Shown piece by piece: positions 44,601 through 53,794 of a stretch of DNA of 64,000 nucleotides. Every line of letters starts with the position of its first letter. Position 1 is the stretch's first letter. The stretch lies in the NCBI GenBank assembly GCA_964431735.1, contig CAYSLJ010000008.1, forward strand, positions 1 to 64,000. Reading direction: 5' to 3'. This stretch comes from CALARM01 sp964431735. Lineage in GTDB: Bacteria > Vulcanimicrobiota > SpSt-956 > JAKJGF01. The notes beneath the pieces are model-generated. The model worked only from the letters and a program-made list of their open reading frames with translations. It made no database searches and was not told the origin of the DNA. A program made the position numbers and the translations under genes.

Positions 44601-46989
44601 TATCATCTTTGCCTATATATCCCATACCTGCCAGTTCCCCTTTACCCTGGCCTTCAATTATATTAAGATAATTAAGAAAAATTTTATTTTTCGATATATA
44701 TCCGAACGTTTCTATCTTTCCGATATTAACTCCATGCCACACTCCTCCGGGAGAAAGAAGGTGAAGATTGCCGTACATATTACCTGATATGCCTGAAATC
44801 GTCACTTTTCCTTCAAGAGGAAGAAGAGATTTCTTTGTGGAACTATTTAATAAATTACCTTTTATAAAAGGAATGGAAAGGTCACTGTTTTTAAAATAAC
44901 CGCAGAGTTTAAAATTCTTTAATTTATAAGTATTAATATCCATATCGGGAATTTCTATATTTCCTGCAATAAGAGGAGTCTCCAAAGAACCTCTTGCCGA
45001 GATATCCATTTTCAATAAACCCTTAATTTTATATTTACTCAGAGGAGGATAGAGAGAGGTAATAGTTTCAACTTTTATTTGAGGAGAATTCAAAAATAAA
45101 TCAATTGTCTTTTCAGAGCCGGTAGAAATAATCCCTCTACCTGTAATCGGATTCCCGTTCCAGAGAGCATAAACATCACTTATAAGGAGAAACTTATCTG
45201 CAAATTCGAAGTTACATCTGCCATGGTCTATGTTCTGCCCCATCATTGTCAGGGAAGCATCTGAGAAATTTCCTCTTGCCAGGATATCATTTTCACTGCC
45301 GCAGATTTCTATGGAAAAATCAGATATACCTGAAAAACCGGTCAATGCCATTTCAGGATATATTCCATGTAAACTGTCAAGATTAAAATTATTGCCGTCT
45401 GCATATAAATTTAAAACCGGTTTTTTGACATTTATTATATGCCCTGCAAGCTCGACTGAGCCTGAAGATGTATGGGCTGTAAGATTACTTATACTAAGGG
45501 TTTCATTGAAATAAGTAAAAGAAGTTTCAAGACCCTGAAAATTTAATCCCATAAAGCTTAAGCCTTTAGAAGATGATATATCAGCACTTACAATAGGATT
45601 ATCCTTATGACCGAGAATAAAAACTTTAGAATTTACGAAACCATTTAATTTAAATTTTTCCAGTTCCGGTATAAAGAGTGACATGTATGCAGGGTTAATA
45701 TCTTTTGCTTCCAGAGTTATATTCATATCAGGTTCTTTCGGTTTCTCAGGAATGCCAGCAAAACCTTTAAGACGTATCTCTCCTCCTCCGAACAAACATG
45801 TTGCCTCCTGAATGTGAAGTTTTTTCTCCCTGAATGATCCTCTGCCATAAAAATTTTTACAGGTTTTTCCTTTTAATTTTATTATCCGGGACGTTATGGT
45901 AGACAGAAAAAGTGCTTCATGAGCCGGGCCTGTTATCAATGTTTTAATGGAAACAGTTCCTTTTATTTTATATTTTTCAATTTCAGGGAAAAATTTATCG
46001 ATTACAGGATCTACCTGAAAATCAGGACAATCAATTGATAATTCTACAAAAGGTTCTTTTCGAAGAAAAGAAATAGTACCGGAAACATTAACGAAAGAAT
46101 GGTCCCTTCTGCCCTGAATATCCAGAAGAGTGAGACTATCTCCTTTAAACCTCATGTTTCCTTTGATATCATTCACATGAACCTTACCTTCGAAACAATC
46201 GACAGAGCCTTCTCTTATATTTCCATCTCCGTCTATATTCAAAAAAAGCTCACCATTTTTTTTGGGAAATAACGAAAGAGATAAGGCAGTATTTATTTTA
46301 CCTCCTGTAAAATTCAGGTGTTTTATATGGACAAGTTTTCCCCATTTTGATATATCTATATCTGAAAGCTCTGCCATGGCAGAGAATCTGGATGTTATAT
46401 AATCGCCTTCTCCTTTCAGAGATAACCATGACACACCTTCACGACCGGTGATAAAAAAGTTAAGATAAGGATTTGCCCACAGATCAGCTGTTCCGTTAAT
46501 ATCAGTCATAGAAAACTTTAAAGGCAAATCTTTTCTATTGGATATTAATGTCAGCCTTCCATTTCTGATTTCCATAGAACCGTTAAAAGGTATTATCTTT
46601 TTTTCACCTGCCTTAAAAAGCTCCTGGACATTCCATTTACCTTCAGAAGAACAGGTAACATTCATTACAGGATTTATTACTGAAACATGACTTATACATT
46701 CCAGAGGTTCACTATTTTTCAAATAATTTTTCAGATGATATTCTACTATTACAGTATCTGCTGTTATTATTTTTTCACCTTTCATGGAAAGTAAAGCGAT
46801 ATTTTTCAAAGTAATATGAGACAGATTAAAGGCTACACTCTCTACAGAAAAAGTACCATTAATTTTTTTCTGTATTTCCTTACCTATTACTTTATCCCAC
46901 GGGTAATTTTCTAAAGACATATAAATAAACAGGCACGATAAAATAATAACAGTCAATAATATGGATAAAATTATTTTTTTTCTCTTCAT
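41635..46989 (-). CDS. tamB: TamB-like translocation/assembly module protein
   Basis: This 1784-residue protein has one N-terminal membrane anchor (about 6-25), an AsmA-like start (IKNGTFSVESVAFNLSHITLKNIAL-type pattern) and a very long beta-strand-rich body. The C-terminal DUF490 domain (about 1400-1784) contains SLIGTSFDIRDSQLTF-like and LSYRLYNRDELNQ stretches and ends in FLFDYRF. TamB and related bridge proteins span the periplasm and help outer-membrane protein assembly or lipid transport, so this gene marks a diderm envelope. No tamA/bamA neighbour is seen. A heptamer array lies about 25 bp upstream. Confidence 0.88.
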   Translation of the reverse strand: MKRKKIILSILLTVIILSCLFIYMSLENYPWDKVIGKEIQKKINGTFSVESVAFNLSHITLKNIALLSMKGEKIITADTVIVEYHLKNYLKNSEPLECISHVSVINPVMNVTCSSEGKWNVQELFKAGEKKIIPFNGSMEIRNGRLTLISNRKDLPLKFSMTDINGTADLWANPYLNFFITGREGVSWLSLKGEGDYITSRFSAMAELSDIDISKWGKLVHIKHLNFTGGKINTALSLSLFPKKNGELFLNIDGDGNIREGSVDCFEGKVHVNDIKGNMRFKGDSLTLLDIQGRRDHSFVNVSGTISFLRKEPFVELSIDCPDFQVDPVIDKFFPEIEKYKIKGTVSIKTLITGPAHEALFLSTITSRIIKLKGKTCKNFYGRGSFREKKLHIQEATCLFGGGEIRLKGFAGIPEKPKEPDMNITLEAKDINPAYMSLFIPELEKFKLNGFVNSKVFILGHKDNPIVSADISSSKGLSFMGLNFQGLETSFTYFNETLSISNLTAHTSSGSVELAGHIINVKKPVLNLYADGNNFNLDSLHGIYPEMALTGFSGISDFSIEICGSENDILARGNFSDASLTMMGQNIDHGRCNFEFADKFLLISDVYALWNGNPITGRGIISTGSEKTIDLFLNSPQIKVETITSLYPPLSKYKIKGLLKMDISARGSLETPLIAGNIEIPDMDINTYKLKNFKLCGYFKNSDLSIPFIKGNLLNSSTKKSLLPLEGKVTISGISGNMYGNLHLLSPGGVWHGVNIGKIETFGYISKNKIFLNYLNIIEGQGKGELAGMGYIGKDDINVMCWGRNMDLHILDNIKEIPETLQGSLSFTSLVKGSLVKPEISGNVLVKKGRYGNIKFSLNSDFTILEKKLLLNNLCLLRKNGMYNMTGQIELEDRYKFTLETELEGAKISQWKEFASVLNTLSIDGDVRASMSLKGNFEDLKDSNFTDKLDVTGKVAIFNGTVKGMKIDVLDTDFSIEEGTVNLSHLNMARDHSSLQAKGSYNIKSKEFSFNFVSQKFYFKDFQEFFNKYSLKGQGQIRGSFLGTENNMAGWVDFKFLKPELNGHMVDWASGIVNFQGKELILRSLFIKKNNDVYSGGGNINLLADPELFLVFHAKDVEISDLLRVTMIKSIPPLKGKLSFQTYLRGTISKPVVSSTMKIENMNINSFPVERISAEFHLTQKEINIGHLEMRSGKMFVTGYGHTGIGKDTYLNMEGKNIPLDLLEKACMLGDRFNLEGKMDLNLNASGPTDKLNLIGSFQVIDGMINNYKISRIRSLLSYDGSILNLKDLRFVERDFNLIASGTVPVTLKRDRLWAWEFPSPMDIVITTSANDLSILNIFNPDFQGTRGDIKSSIHIGGTPLNPELNGEISVANGVITHKIFREPVEEFNMSLFINNKNIILDTLKGKVGKGSVMASGTVSLEHFMPGEINVDIEADKILLDLPDYFKSEVTFNSSIKGTLSKPVIAGNIILDDYNARLYSGLLSFSFDKKSGNIEDTFSLINSDSGINKEQSPLFSNMGNVKLGLNLNIGNDYWMDSQMFRIRPRGEIRIGGNLSYPTLSGIIDVPQGSINLIGTSFDIRDSQLTFMEENGFIPVLSVRASTFFQGKEIFVDVLGPANNVATNFTSNPPMPSNDLLRILNPEIGYQNTVDNSNIFQSTVLNLTSNTFSGYVFNPIEETLSKGLGLDIFSINLSQNGNVGIEVGKQINDWLSMSYRLYNRDELNQLNSSTYIVERAVLNLQFKLKQSKFDPEINSPLDPTFNSTFNIGTNTTGDLNTRFLFDYRF

Positions 46990-47013
46990 AAAAATAAATT
47001 CTCTGGTCTTATT

Positions 47014-47048
47014 ATCGTGACGCGTGACGCATGAAGCGTGACGCGAGG
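47014..47048. repeat. Heptamer array, four units
   Basis: CGTGACG, CGTGACG, CATGAAG and CGTGACG, then CGAGG. It lies about 25 bp before tamB in the standard orientation. Confidence 0.88.
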
Positions 47049-47200
47049 ATTACTTACAGGTTGTTATGACCACAATAAATTCTGATAACTTATGAAATAT
47101 GCTATAAATTCTTCAGGAATAGAAAATATTCTAGTTCATAGAACAAATATCCTTTATAGTCAGTTTTATAAAGTGTTATAATTTATTTTTCTGTTAAACA

Positions 47201-47372
47201 CTATATTTTTGCACGTTTTAAAAAAATTATAATTTCTTACATATTTGAATAAAATTATGTAAGAACAAAAAGCTATTAGCTTTTAGATTTGTTCTTTAGT
47301 CTAATTGCTAATATCTAATTAACCTTAAACTTAAGAATTACAACTGTTTTTAAGAAATCTACAAAAGTATAG
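47201..47372. repeat. MITE-like element with CTATA-TTTTGCA ends
   Basis: It runs from CTATATTTTTGCACG to CTACAAAAGTATAG. An inner AGCTATTAGCTTTTAG block and GTTCTTTAGTCT-ATTGCTAAT are shared with the longer copy at 53795-54044. Confidence 0.8.
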
Positions 47373-47488
47373 GAGCTAAAAAAATTCTTCCAGGAAAATT
47401 ATAAAAAAAGGATTTTTCTGCTACATGACTAAATAATATTTATCAGGATAATAAAATAAACATTCATTATTAGAAAGGCGGTTGTTTT

Positions 47489-49711
47489 ATGAAAAAATTC
47501 ATTATTACAACAATTTCTTTATCTTTGATTCTTATATGCCTTACTCTGAACCTTTCGGCTCAGGAGGTTATAAGAGTTTATATTGACGGGAGAGAACTTT
47601 TTTTCGACGTACCTCCGACTCAAAAAGACGGTTTTACACTGGTCCCTCTGAGAGCCATATTTAACGGTCTGGGAGCAACAGTAAAATACGACAGCAATAC
47701 AAGAACCATTACTTCAAACAAAGGTGCCACCACAGTACAGCTCACGCTGGACAGCACCAACGCCTATGTAAACGGCCAGATAAGAAAACTTGATATGCCT
47801 GCCATGAGCATAAACGAAAGAACCCTTGTGCCTTTAAGATTTGTAGGAGAAGCTTTCGGGGCAAAGGTAAAATGGGACGGAAAAACAAGATCCATATTTA
47901 TCAGCACACAGGATATGCAGGGTACTCCTCAGGGTGCTCCGGCAATCTATGCAATTATGCACAGTGCCACAGGTACTCTGGGAGCAGGTGAGGTATTAAC
48001 AGTAACTTTAATTGGTACACCCGGTGGTAAGGCTACATTTGATATACCGGGCATAATAACCGGAATTACGATGAATGAAGTAAGCACTGGAAAATATGAA
48101 GGTACCTATACGGTAAAATCTTCCGACTCGGGGAAAGATTTTCTCATTACAGGATATCTGTCAAAGGATAATTCTGCTCCTGTAGCAGGACAGGCAGAAA
48201 AAAAAATATCTATGGGACAGGTAACAGACAGTATAAAAATCATTTCAATATCTCATAATGCTTCTCCACTCTTTCGTCCGGGAGATGTCATGGAAGTAAT
48301 TCTCACAGGAACTGCAGGAGGACAGGCTACATTTGATATAGGCAATATAATCAGAGGACTGAATATGGTTGAAATTCAGGCAGGTACCTATAAAGGAACC
48401 TATACGGCAAAGGGCTCAGATAATATTTCAAACGGTTTCATAACAGGATATTTAAAAAAAGATAATACTTCTGTAAACCTTCAGGATAATGTACCGGTCA
48501 ATATGGGTTCTGTACAGCCACCTCCTGTGGAAGAAATAAAGATTTCTTCTTTTACTCATAATGCAACGAAATCTCTCAAAAAAGGCGATGAACTCAGGGT
48601 TACACTGAAAGGCACCCAGGGATGCAATGTCTTTTTCGATATTACCAACTTCAAATCAAATATCCCTATGACTGAGATACAGCCCGGTATTTATGAAGGT
48701 ATCTACAGGGTGTTACCGGGAGACAATGTAAGAGAATCTTATCTTCTGGGACATCTTTCAAAGAGCGGGAAAGAGGCCCCTGTATTTCAGACAGGTCCTG
48801 TTACATTTGCCGGTATTTCTCCTTCAGTATCGGAAGTTTCACCGAAAAACGGTGCAACAGTAGAAAGTGACAGACCCAATATATATGTAACCTTTGATAC
48901 GCAAAAAGGAAGCCTGATAAATCCTCAGACGGTAAAATTACTTGTAGACGGAGTGGATGTAACAGGGCAGGTTACGAAAGCCCCTATGTTTATATCATAC
49001 AATCCGGCAAATCCTCTTCCCTTGAGAAGAAATATATGGGTCGAACTTACTGCACAGGATGAAAATGGCAACAGTGTACAGCACGGATGGTCTTTTATTA
49101 TATCACCTGCTGCAAAAGGTCTGATTTCTTCTGCATCTCATAACGGACAGTTACCGCTGAAAATAGGACAGAATCTGCAGGTTACCATGTACGGTGCAGG
49201 CGGATGTGTTGCATGGTTTGAAATAATAGGCCTCATAAACATAACTATGAAGGAAACGTCAAGCGGTATTTATTACGGGGAATATCCTGTAACATCTGTA
49301 GCAAAAGCATCGGGAGCAAAAATCATTGTCCATTTGAAAAATCAAGCGACAGAAGATACTCTGGTAGTAGAACCTCCTGTCACATTTGACGTGGAACAGG
49401 GATTTAATGCGCCAAATATAACAAGTGTACAAAACGGTCAGAAGGTAACCTTCCCGATTGAAATAAAGGGCACAACAAAACCCTATGCAACTGTTGAGAT
49501 AACCTATGAATATCAAACAAATTTATTCAATGTGTTACCTGTAAAAGGTGTGGCAGGAACAAAAAGGCTTTCAGCAGACGAAAAAGGATATTTCTATGAT
49601 AAATATACCTCTATCTTCGGCTCCGGCACACAGCATACTATAACTGCTACCGCCATAGATAGTGCAGGCAATAAATCTCCTCAGACTGTTATTATTGTAA
49701 CGGAACAGTGA
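47489..49711 (+). CDS. Exported copper-amine-oxidase-N domain protein with repeated beta domains
   Basis: This 740-residue protein has a signal peptide (1-24) and a Cu_amine_oxidN1 domain (about 26-140, with TLVPLRAIFNGLGATVKYD and RTLVPLRFVGEAFGAKVKWD). Four domains of about 90 residues follow, each starting near SHNA or HSA and containing GxATFDI-like and GxYxGTY motifs. A Big-like domain lies between the third and fourth, and an Ig-like C-terminus closes the protein. The oxidase N-domain is found on many extracellular proteins unrelated to amine oxidation, so no enzyme activity is implied. AAGGCGG lies 7 nt before the ATG. Confidence 0.85.
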   Translation: MKKFIITTISLSLILICLTLNLSAQEVIRVYIDGRELFFDVPPTQKDGFTLVPLRAIFNGLGATVKYDSNTRTITSNKGATTVQLTLDSTNAYVNGQIRKLDMPAMSINERTLVPLRFVGEAFGAKVKWDGKTRSIFISTQDMQGTPQGAPAIYAIMHSATGTLGAGEVLTVTLIGTPGGKATFDIPGIITGITMNEVSTGKYEGTYTVKSSDSGKDFLITGYLSKDNSAPVAGQAEKKISMGQVTDSIKIISISHNASPLFRPGDVMEVILTGTAGGQATFDIGNIIRGLNMVEIQAGTYKGTYTAKGSDNISNGFITGYLKKDNTSVNLQDNVPVNMGSVQPPPVEEIKISSFTHNATKSLKKGDELRVTLKGTQGCNVFFDITNFKSNIPMTEIQPGIYEGIYRVLPGDNVRESYLLGHLSKSGKEAPVFQTGPVTFAGISPSVSEVSPKNGATVESDRPNIYVTFDTQKGSLINPQTVKLLVDGVDVTGQVTKAPMFISYNPANPLPLRRNIWVELTAQDENGNSVQHGWSFIISPAAKGLISSASHNGQLPLKIGQNLQVTMYGAGGCVAWFEIIGLINITMKETSSGIYYGEYPVTSVAKASGAKIIVHLKNQATEDTLVVEPPVTFDVEQGFNAPNITSVQNGQKVTFPIEIKGTTKPYATVEITYEYQTNLFNVLPVKGVAGTKRLSADEKGYFYDKYTSIFGSGTQHTITATAIDSAGNKSPQTVIIVTEQ

Positions 49712-49772
49712 GTCGTGAATAGTGATTAGTGAGTCGTGAAGACAATCTTTCACTCACGACTCACTAATCACT
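49711..49772. repeat. AT-type heptamer array forming a near-perfect hairpin
   Basis: GTGAGTC, GTGAATA, GTGATTA, GTGAGTC and GTGAAGA are followed by the inverse TTCACTCACGACTCACTAATC. It starts at the stop of the surface-protein gene and ends 10 bp before the next ATG, so it may be a terminator or leader structure. Confidence 0.85.
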
Positions 49773-49782
49773 ATAAAGATAT

Positions 49783-52308
49783 ATGAATAAAATCATTTCT
49801 CTTGCTTCAGAAGAACCTGACCTGACTGTCCTTATGGGGACCAAGGCATCCAACCTCAACAAATTGCTTCATCTTGGTTTTAATGTACCATCCGGTTTCT
49901 GCATCACGTCAGGGGTTTATCATGAACATATTGAAAAATCCGGTATAAATAACATAGAAATAAAAAATTCTCCTGAAGAGAAAATCAATATTCTGAAGGA
50001 GATAAGAGAAAAAATTATTAATTCACCGATAAATGGAAATTTAAAAAAAGAAATAGAGGAACATTTTCACCTTCTTGGAAGCAAATCAGTTGCAGTCCGC
50101 TCGTCATGTACGGCAGAAGATCTACAGAAAAATTCCTTTGCAGGTCAATATGACACATTTATTGGCATAACCACAGTTGAAGATTGCATTCAGTCCATAA
50201 AAAAATGCTGGGCTTCTCTATGGAATGAAAGAGTTTTTCGTTACAGGGAAAAATATAAAATCAATCACAGAGAAATCTCCATGGCAGTTATTGTTCAGAC
50301 TTTAATAGAACCGGATTTTTCGGGTGTACTGTTTACCGTTGAACCGGTAAAAGGAGAAAAAGACAGAATTGTAGTGGAATATTGCCGGGGGCAGGGAGAA
50401 GCTCTTGTATCCGGCAGAATAACACCTGAGAGAATAATCATAGATAAAAAAAATCTAAAAATCATTGAAGAGACAAAAAGGGAATTTTCCAAAGAGCTTC
50501 TCAAAAAACTGGTAGAAGATTCATTAAAAATTGAAGATTTTTTTATGAGTCCCCGGGACATAGAATGGGCAATAAAAAATCAAGAAATCTATTTTCTTCA
50601 ATCAAGACCTGTCAGCACTTTAAGTGAAGATAATTTTATATGGACAAATGCAAATACCGGAGAAGTTCTGCCTGATGTTGCCACCCCTGTAACATGGTCT
50701 GTAGCAAAGCTCTTCATAAAAGAAATTTTCCGTCAGATTCTTACCCTGACAGGCATAGAACTCGATAATACAGAGATAATAAAACTCATAGGAGGAAGGA
50801 TTTATTTCAATTTAAATGTGGTTACAGGTATATTTAAAGCTTTACCGGGGATGAAAGACAGGGAATTCAGCGACGTGCTGGGAGGCATGCAGGGAAAAAA
50901 AATAGAAGGTCTTCCTGAAATATTACCTGAAGATATAGTAAGATTTAAAATAAACCCCTGGAAGGTTCTATTCAGATTACCTGCTCTTCTTCTATGGTTT
51001 ATACTTAATCCTCCTTCAAAAGGTTTTTCCTTTATAGATATAATCAGAAAAGACACTGACCTGTTAATGGAAAAAGATATTTCCTCTATGACAGATGAAG
51101 AACTATTCGGCCATTTCCATAACATAATGGAGAAATTTCATGATATCGCACAACTTGTTTCCTGTGCAGGAAGCGGAATGAGTTACTTTAATATTCTTAA
51201 CAAAATCTGCCGTCACTGGCTTTCCGATAGTGATTCTTCAATTTCAAACAGTCTTATGTCCGGTATGGGTAATATGGAATCCGCTCTGAGCGGGCTGGAT
51301 CTATGGAAACTATCTATTTTTGCCTCTGAACATGAACAAGTAAAAACCATTATTATGTCCGAACATAATTTTGAGGAAACAGAGATATTACTCAAAAAAA
51401 TTCCGCAGGGAAGAGAATTTTTATCAAAATGGAATAATTTCATAAAAAACCATGGTCATCATACAAGAGGAGAAATAGAACTTTATAATAAAAGATGGTC
51501 TGAAGAACCTGACTGTATACTGGATAGAGTAAGATTTTTCATAAACCAGAAAGATACCTGTAATACTGTAAAAGAATATGAAAAAAGAACTGAAGAAAGA
51601 GATTTTTTAGTAAAAAAGCTCAGAAAAATGTTAAATAATCCATTAAAAAGATATATCTTCAATCATGTTCTTCTCCAGGCCTCTTCAGGGCTTGTATTCA
51701 GAGAAAACATTAAAAGTGAAGCAGTAAAAAGGATCTTCATATGCAGGCTCATTCTCCTGGAAGCTGGCCGCAGGTTTCACGGAAAAGGGATCATGGAAAA
51801 AGATGATGATATTTTTTTTCTGGAACTTCAGGAAATAGAAGATTTATTTAAAAGTAGATTAAATAATAGAGGAGAAATAATAAGGGAAAGAAGATATGAC
51901 TATGAAAAAAATCTAAAAATCACTCCGCCTCCTGTTATAAAAGGAAATTTCGACTGTTTTGTCACCGAAGATATTAACGTGAGTAATGAAATTTTTAATG
52001 GAATCGCAGTAAGTCCGGGCGTTGTAACAGGCCATGCCAGGGTTATACTTAACAGTGACAGAGACGAAAAAATTCTCCCTGGCGAAATTCTTGTTGCTCC
52101 TTTTACAGACCCGGGCTGGACTCCTTACTTCATTTCTGCATCTGCAATAGTCATGGACATGGGAGGTATGCTCAGCCATGGCAGTATTGTCGCCAGGGAA
52201 CTTGCCATACCTGCCGTAGTGAATGTTGGGCCTGCCACAAAGATTATAAAGACAGGTCAGCTCATAAGGGTAGACGGAAATAACGGAACAGTAGAAATAT
52301 GTATATGA
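49783..52308 (+). CDS. PEP-utilising dikinase-type protein lacking the PEP-binding barrel (rifampicin-phosphotransferase-like layout)
   Basis: This 841-residue protein starts with a PPDK_N ATP-grasp domain (about 15-290), containing SVAVRSSCTAEDLQKNSFAGQY. A long middle region follows, then the swivelling phosphohistidine domain (about 745-841) with catalytic His799 in GGMLSHGSIVARELAIPAVV. The C-terminal PEP-binding TIM barrel of pyruvate-water dikinase is absent. The order ATP-grasp, substrate region, His domain matches rifampicin phosphotransferase and other dikinase-like enzymes. The true substrate is unknown, and antibiotic modification should not be assumed. No RBS is clear; a hairpin lies upstream. 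Confidence 0.8.
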   Translation: MNKIISLASEEPDLTVLMGTKASNLNKLLHLGFNVPSGFCITSGVYHEHIEKSGINNIEIKNSPEEKINILKEIREKIINSPINGNLKKEIEEHFHLLGSKSVAVRSSCTAEDLQKNSFAGQYDTFIGITTVEDCIQSIKKCWASLWNERVFRYREKYKINHREISMAVIVQTLIEPDFSGVLFTVEPVKGEKDRIVVEYCRGQGEALVSGRITPERIIIDKKNLKIIEETKREFSKELLKKLVEDSLKIEDFFMSPRDIEWAIKNQEIYFLQSRPVSTLSEDNFIWTNANTGEVLPDVATPVTWSVAKLFIKEIFRQILTLTGIELDNTEIIKLIGGRIYFNLNVVTGIFKALPGMKDREFSDVLGGMQGKKIEGLPEILPEDIVRFKINPWKVLFRLPALLLWFILNPPSKGFSFIDIIRKDTDLLMEKDISSMTDEELFGHFHNIMEKFHDIAQLVSCAGSGMSYFNILNKICRHWLSDSDSSISNSLMSGMGNMESALSGLDLWKLSIFASEHEQVKTIIMSEHNFEETEILLKKIPQGREFLSKWNNFIKNHGHHTRGEIELYNKRWSEEPDCILDRVRFFINQKDTCNTVKEYEKRTEERDFLVKKLRKMLNNPLKRYIFNHVLLQASSGLVFRENIKSEAVKRIFICRLILLEAGRRFHGKGIMEKDDDIFFLELQEIEDLFKSRLNNRGEIIRERRYDYEKNLKITPPPVIKGNFDCFVTEDINVSNEIFNGIAVSPGVVTGHARVILNSDRDEKILPGEILVAPFTDPGWTPYFISASAIVMDMGGMLSHGSIVARELAIPAVVNVGPATKIIKTGQLIRVDGNNGTVEICI

Positions 52309-52336
52309 GAATCGTAACGCGTAACGCGTCACGATA
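52305..52336. repeat. Heptamer array overlapping the dikinase stop codon
   Basis: TGAGAATCGTAACGCGTAAC followed by GCGTCACGA. The TGA of the gene is the TGA of the GAGAATC lead-in, so the repeat sits exactly at the gene end. Confidence 0.75.
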
Positions 52337-52406
52337 TATAAGATTTTGGTTACTAATTTACCTGTTTCGGTCCTTAGCTCAGATCAGTAACAGGTAATTT
52401 CGCCGG

Positions 52407-53129
52407 TCAGTGGTCACTGCTTATCAAATCATTGAGCATCTGAATATATCCCTGAACTGCTTCATTAAATAACTGTCTTCCCAGTTCTTTATCCGCTTCT
52501 CCCTGATCGCCGTTTATAACACCTGTAGAGGTATAAGATCTTGTTTTTTCAAGGCTTGTAAAATAAGTATAAGGAGGAGTATGTTTTGCAAAATGCTCCT
52601 TCTTGACCATTTTCTCATAAAGATAAAGCATCATTGATACCTCTTCTGCTGTAGCATGGCCTGATGACGAAAAATATACCGTTCGCAGACTCTGAACTTT
52701 TTTAATATCCCACCATGCAACAGAATAATAGCTTACACCCGGTAATTCGAAGCAGAGATTCTGAAAGGCACAGATTATACTTGCTTCGTTCAGGCCATGG
52801 CCATTGACCATAAGAAACTGACGAAATCCGTGCAGATAAAGGGCTCTTACGATATCTTCTATAAGTTTCTGAAGGGTTTCAGGTCTCACTGTTACAGTGC
52901 CGGTGAAAGCCATATGTGGCACCATGGACAGGCCAAAATTTATACATGGTGTCACTATAGTAAAAGTTCTGTTTCCAACTTCAAGGGCTATCTTTTCAGA
53001 AATATAACTGTCTGTTCCCAGTGGCAGCGAAAGGCTGTGCTGTGCAACGCTTCCTACCGGTATTATAATAGCTTTTCTGCTTTCCAGATATTTTTCTACT
53101 TCGTGCCATGTCATTTCTAATAGTTCCAA
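52407..53129 (-). CDS. Creatininase-family protein with altered metal-binding motif
   Basis: This protein of about 240 residues has the creatininase (amidohydrolase) fold pattern: IIIPVGSVAQHSLSLPLGTDS, then MVNGHGLNEASI and GVINGDQGEADKELG. Family members bind two metal ions. The usual EQHGxHLPLGTD motif here reads AQHSLSLPLGTD, so a metal-ligand Glu is Ala and a following His is Ser, suggesting changed or lost activity. I place the start at TTG 53129, with AGTGGTG upstream, or at ATG 53114. The longer frame to 53159 runs into a repeat element. Confidence 0.75.
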   Translation of the reverse strand: MELLEMTWHEVEKYLESRKAIIIPVGSVAQHSLSLPLGTDSYISEKIALEVGNRTFTIVTPCINFGLSMVPHMAFTGTVTVRPETLQKLIEDIVRALYLHGFRQFLMVNGHGLNEASIICAFQNLCFELPGVSYYSVAWWDIKKVQSLRTVYFSSSGHATAEEVSMMLYLYEKMVKKEHFAKHTPPYTYFTSLEKTRSYTSTGVINGDQGEADKELGRQLFNEAVQGYIQMLNDLISSDH

Positions 53130-53151
53130 AATAACACCACTTTCTACTGCA

Positions 53152-53236
53152 GTGAGCATAGATAATACATATAATCTTATCGTAACGCGTAAGGGGGAGG
53201 AAATTTTTTATTACATGCTTATGCTCAGATCAGTAA
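53152..53236. repeat. Heptamer-bearing inverted-repeat element overlapping the creatininase 5' end
   Basis: GTGAGCATAGATAATACAT at one end and ATGCTTATGCTCAGATCAGTAA at the other frame a CGTAACGCGTAAGGGGGAGG core. The first end extends into the longest open frame of the creatininase gene. Confidence 0.75.
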
Positions 53237-53255
53237 ATATTTATATATAAAAATT

Positions 53256-53753
53256 TTATTGTAAAGATTTCTTCTCTAAAGCAGCCATAGCATCTTCTCT
53301 GTTACATATGGCTGATTCATTACATGGGTCAAGGGTAAGAACCCTGTCAAAACATCGGATAGCTTCATCATATTTATCCTGGTAAAACAATGCCGATCCC
53401 TTTTCAAGCCAGGTGTTAAGATCATCAGGATAAACAGAAAGCACATTATCAAAATAATAAACAGCCTGATCATATTTTTCCTGATAGAATAAAACAAGTC
53501 CTTTACAGAACCATGCATCAATATTCCTGGGACTGAGATCCAGTGTTTTATCAAAACATTTTATGGCCTCACCGTATCTGCCAAGGTTTGTCAGGGATTT
53601 TCCCTTATTGACGAGTGCTTCAGGATAATTCGGAGAAAGTTCCAGAGCCTGATCAAAAAAGGATATGGCATCTTCATATCTCCCGAGCTTCGATAGAGTG
53701 AGCCCCTCCTGAAAGAGCTGTTTTCCTCTGGGGGAAAAGAGTGAATTCAACAT
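53256..53753 (-). CDS. TPR-repeat protein
   Basis: This 165-residue protein consists of four tandem TPRs (for example AISFFDQALELSPNYPEALVNKGKSL and AVYYFDNVLSVYPDDLNTWLEKGSAL), without signal peptide or TM segment. It is likely a protein-interaction adaptor. ATG 53753 is preceded by GGAGA. It is divergent from the alcohol dehydrogenase operon and separated from the creatininase gene by a repeat element. Confidence 0.85.
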   Translation of the reverse strand: MLNSLFSPRGKQLFQEGLTLSKLGRYEDAISFFDQALELSPNYPEALVNKGKSLTNLGRYGEAIKCFDKTLDLSPRNIDAWFCKGLVLFYQEKYDQAVYYFDNVLSVYPDDLNTWLEKGSALFYQDKYDEAIRCFDRVLTLDPCNESAICNREDAMAALEKKSLQ

Positions 53754-53794
53754 AAATTTTAATCTCCATAATTATTTTAACAATATCACATTTA

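Larger units (their letters stand above)
46990..47488. other. Divergent intergenic region with a heptamer array and a MITE-like element
   Basis: These 499 bp lie between tamB and the surface-protein gene and hold no gene. Besides the two repeats listed, the DNA is AT-rich. An AAGGCGG site precedes the next ATG. Confidence 0.65.
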
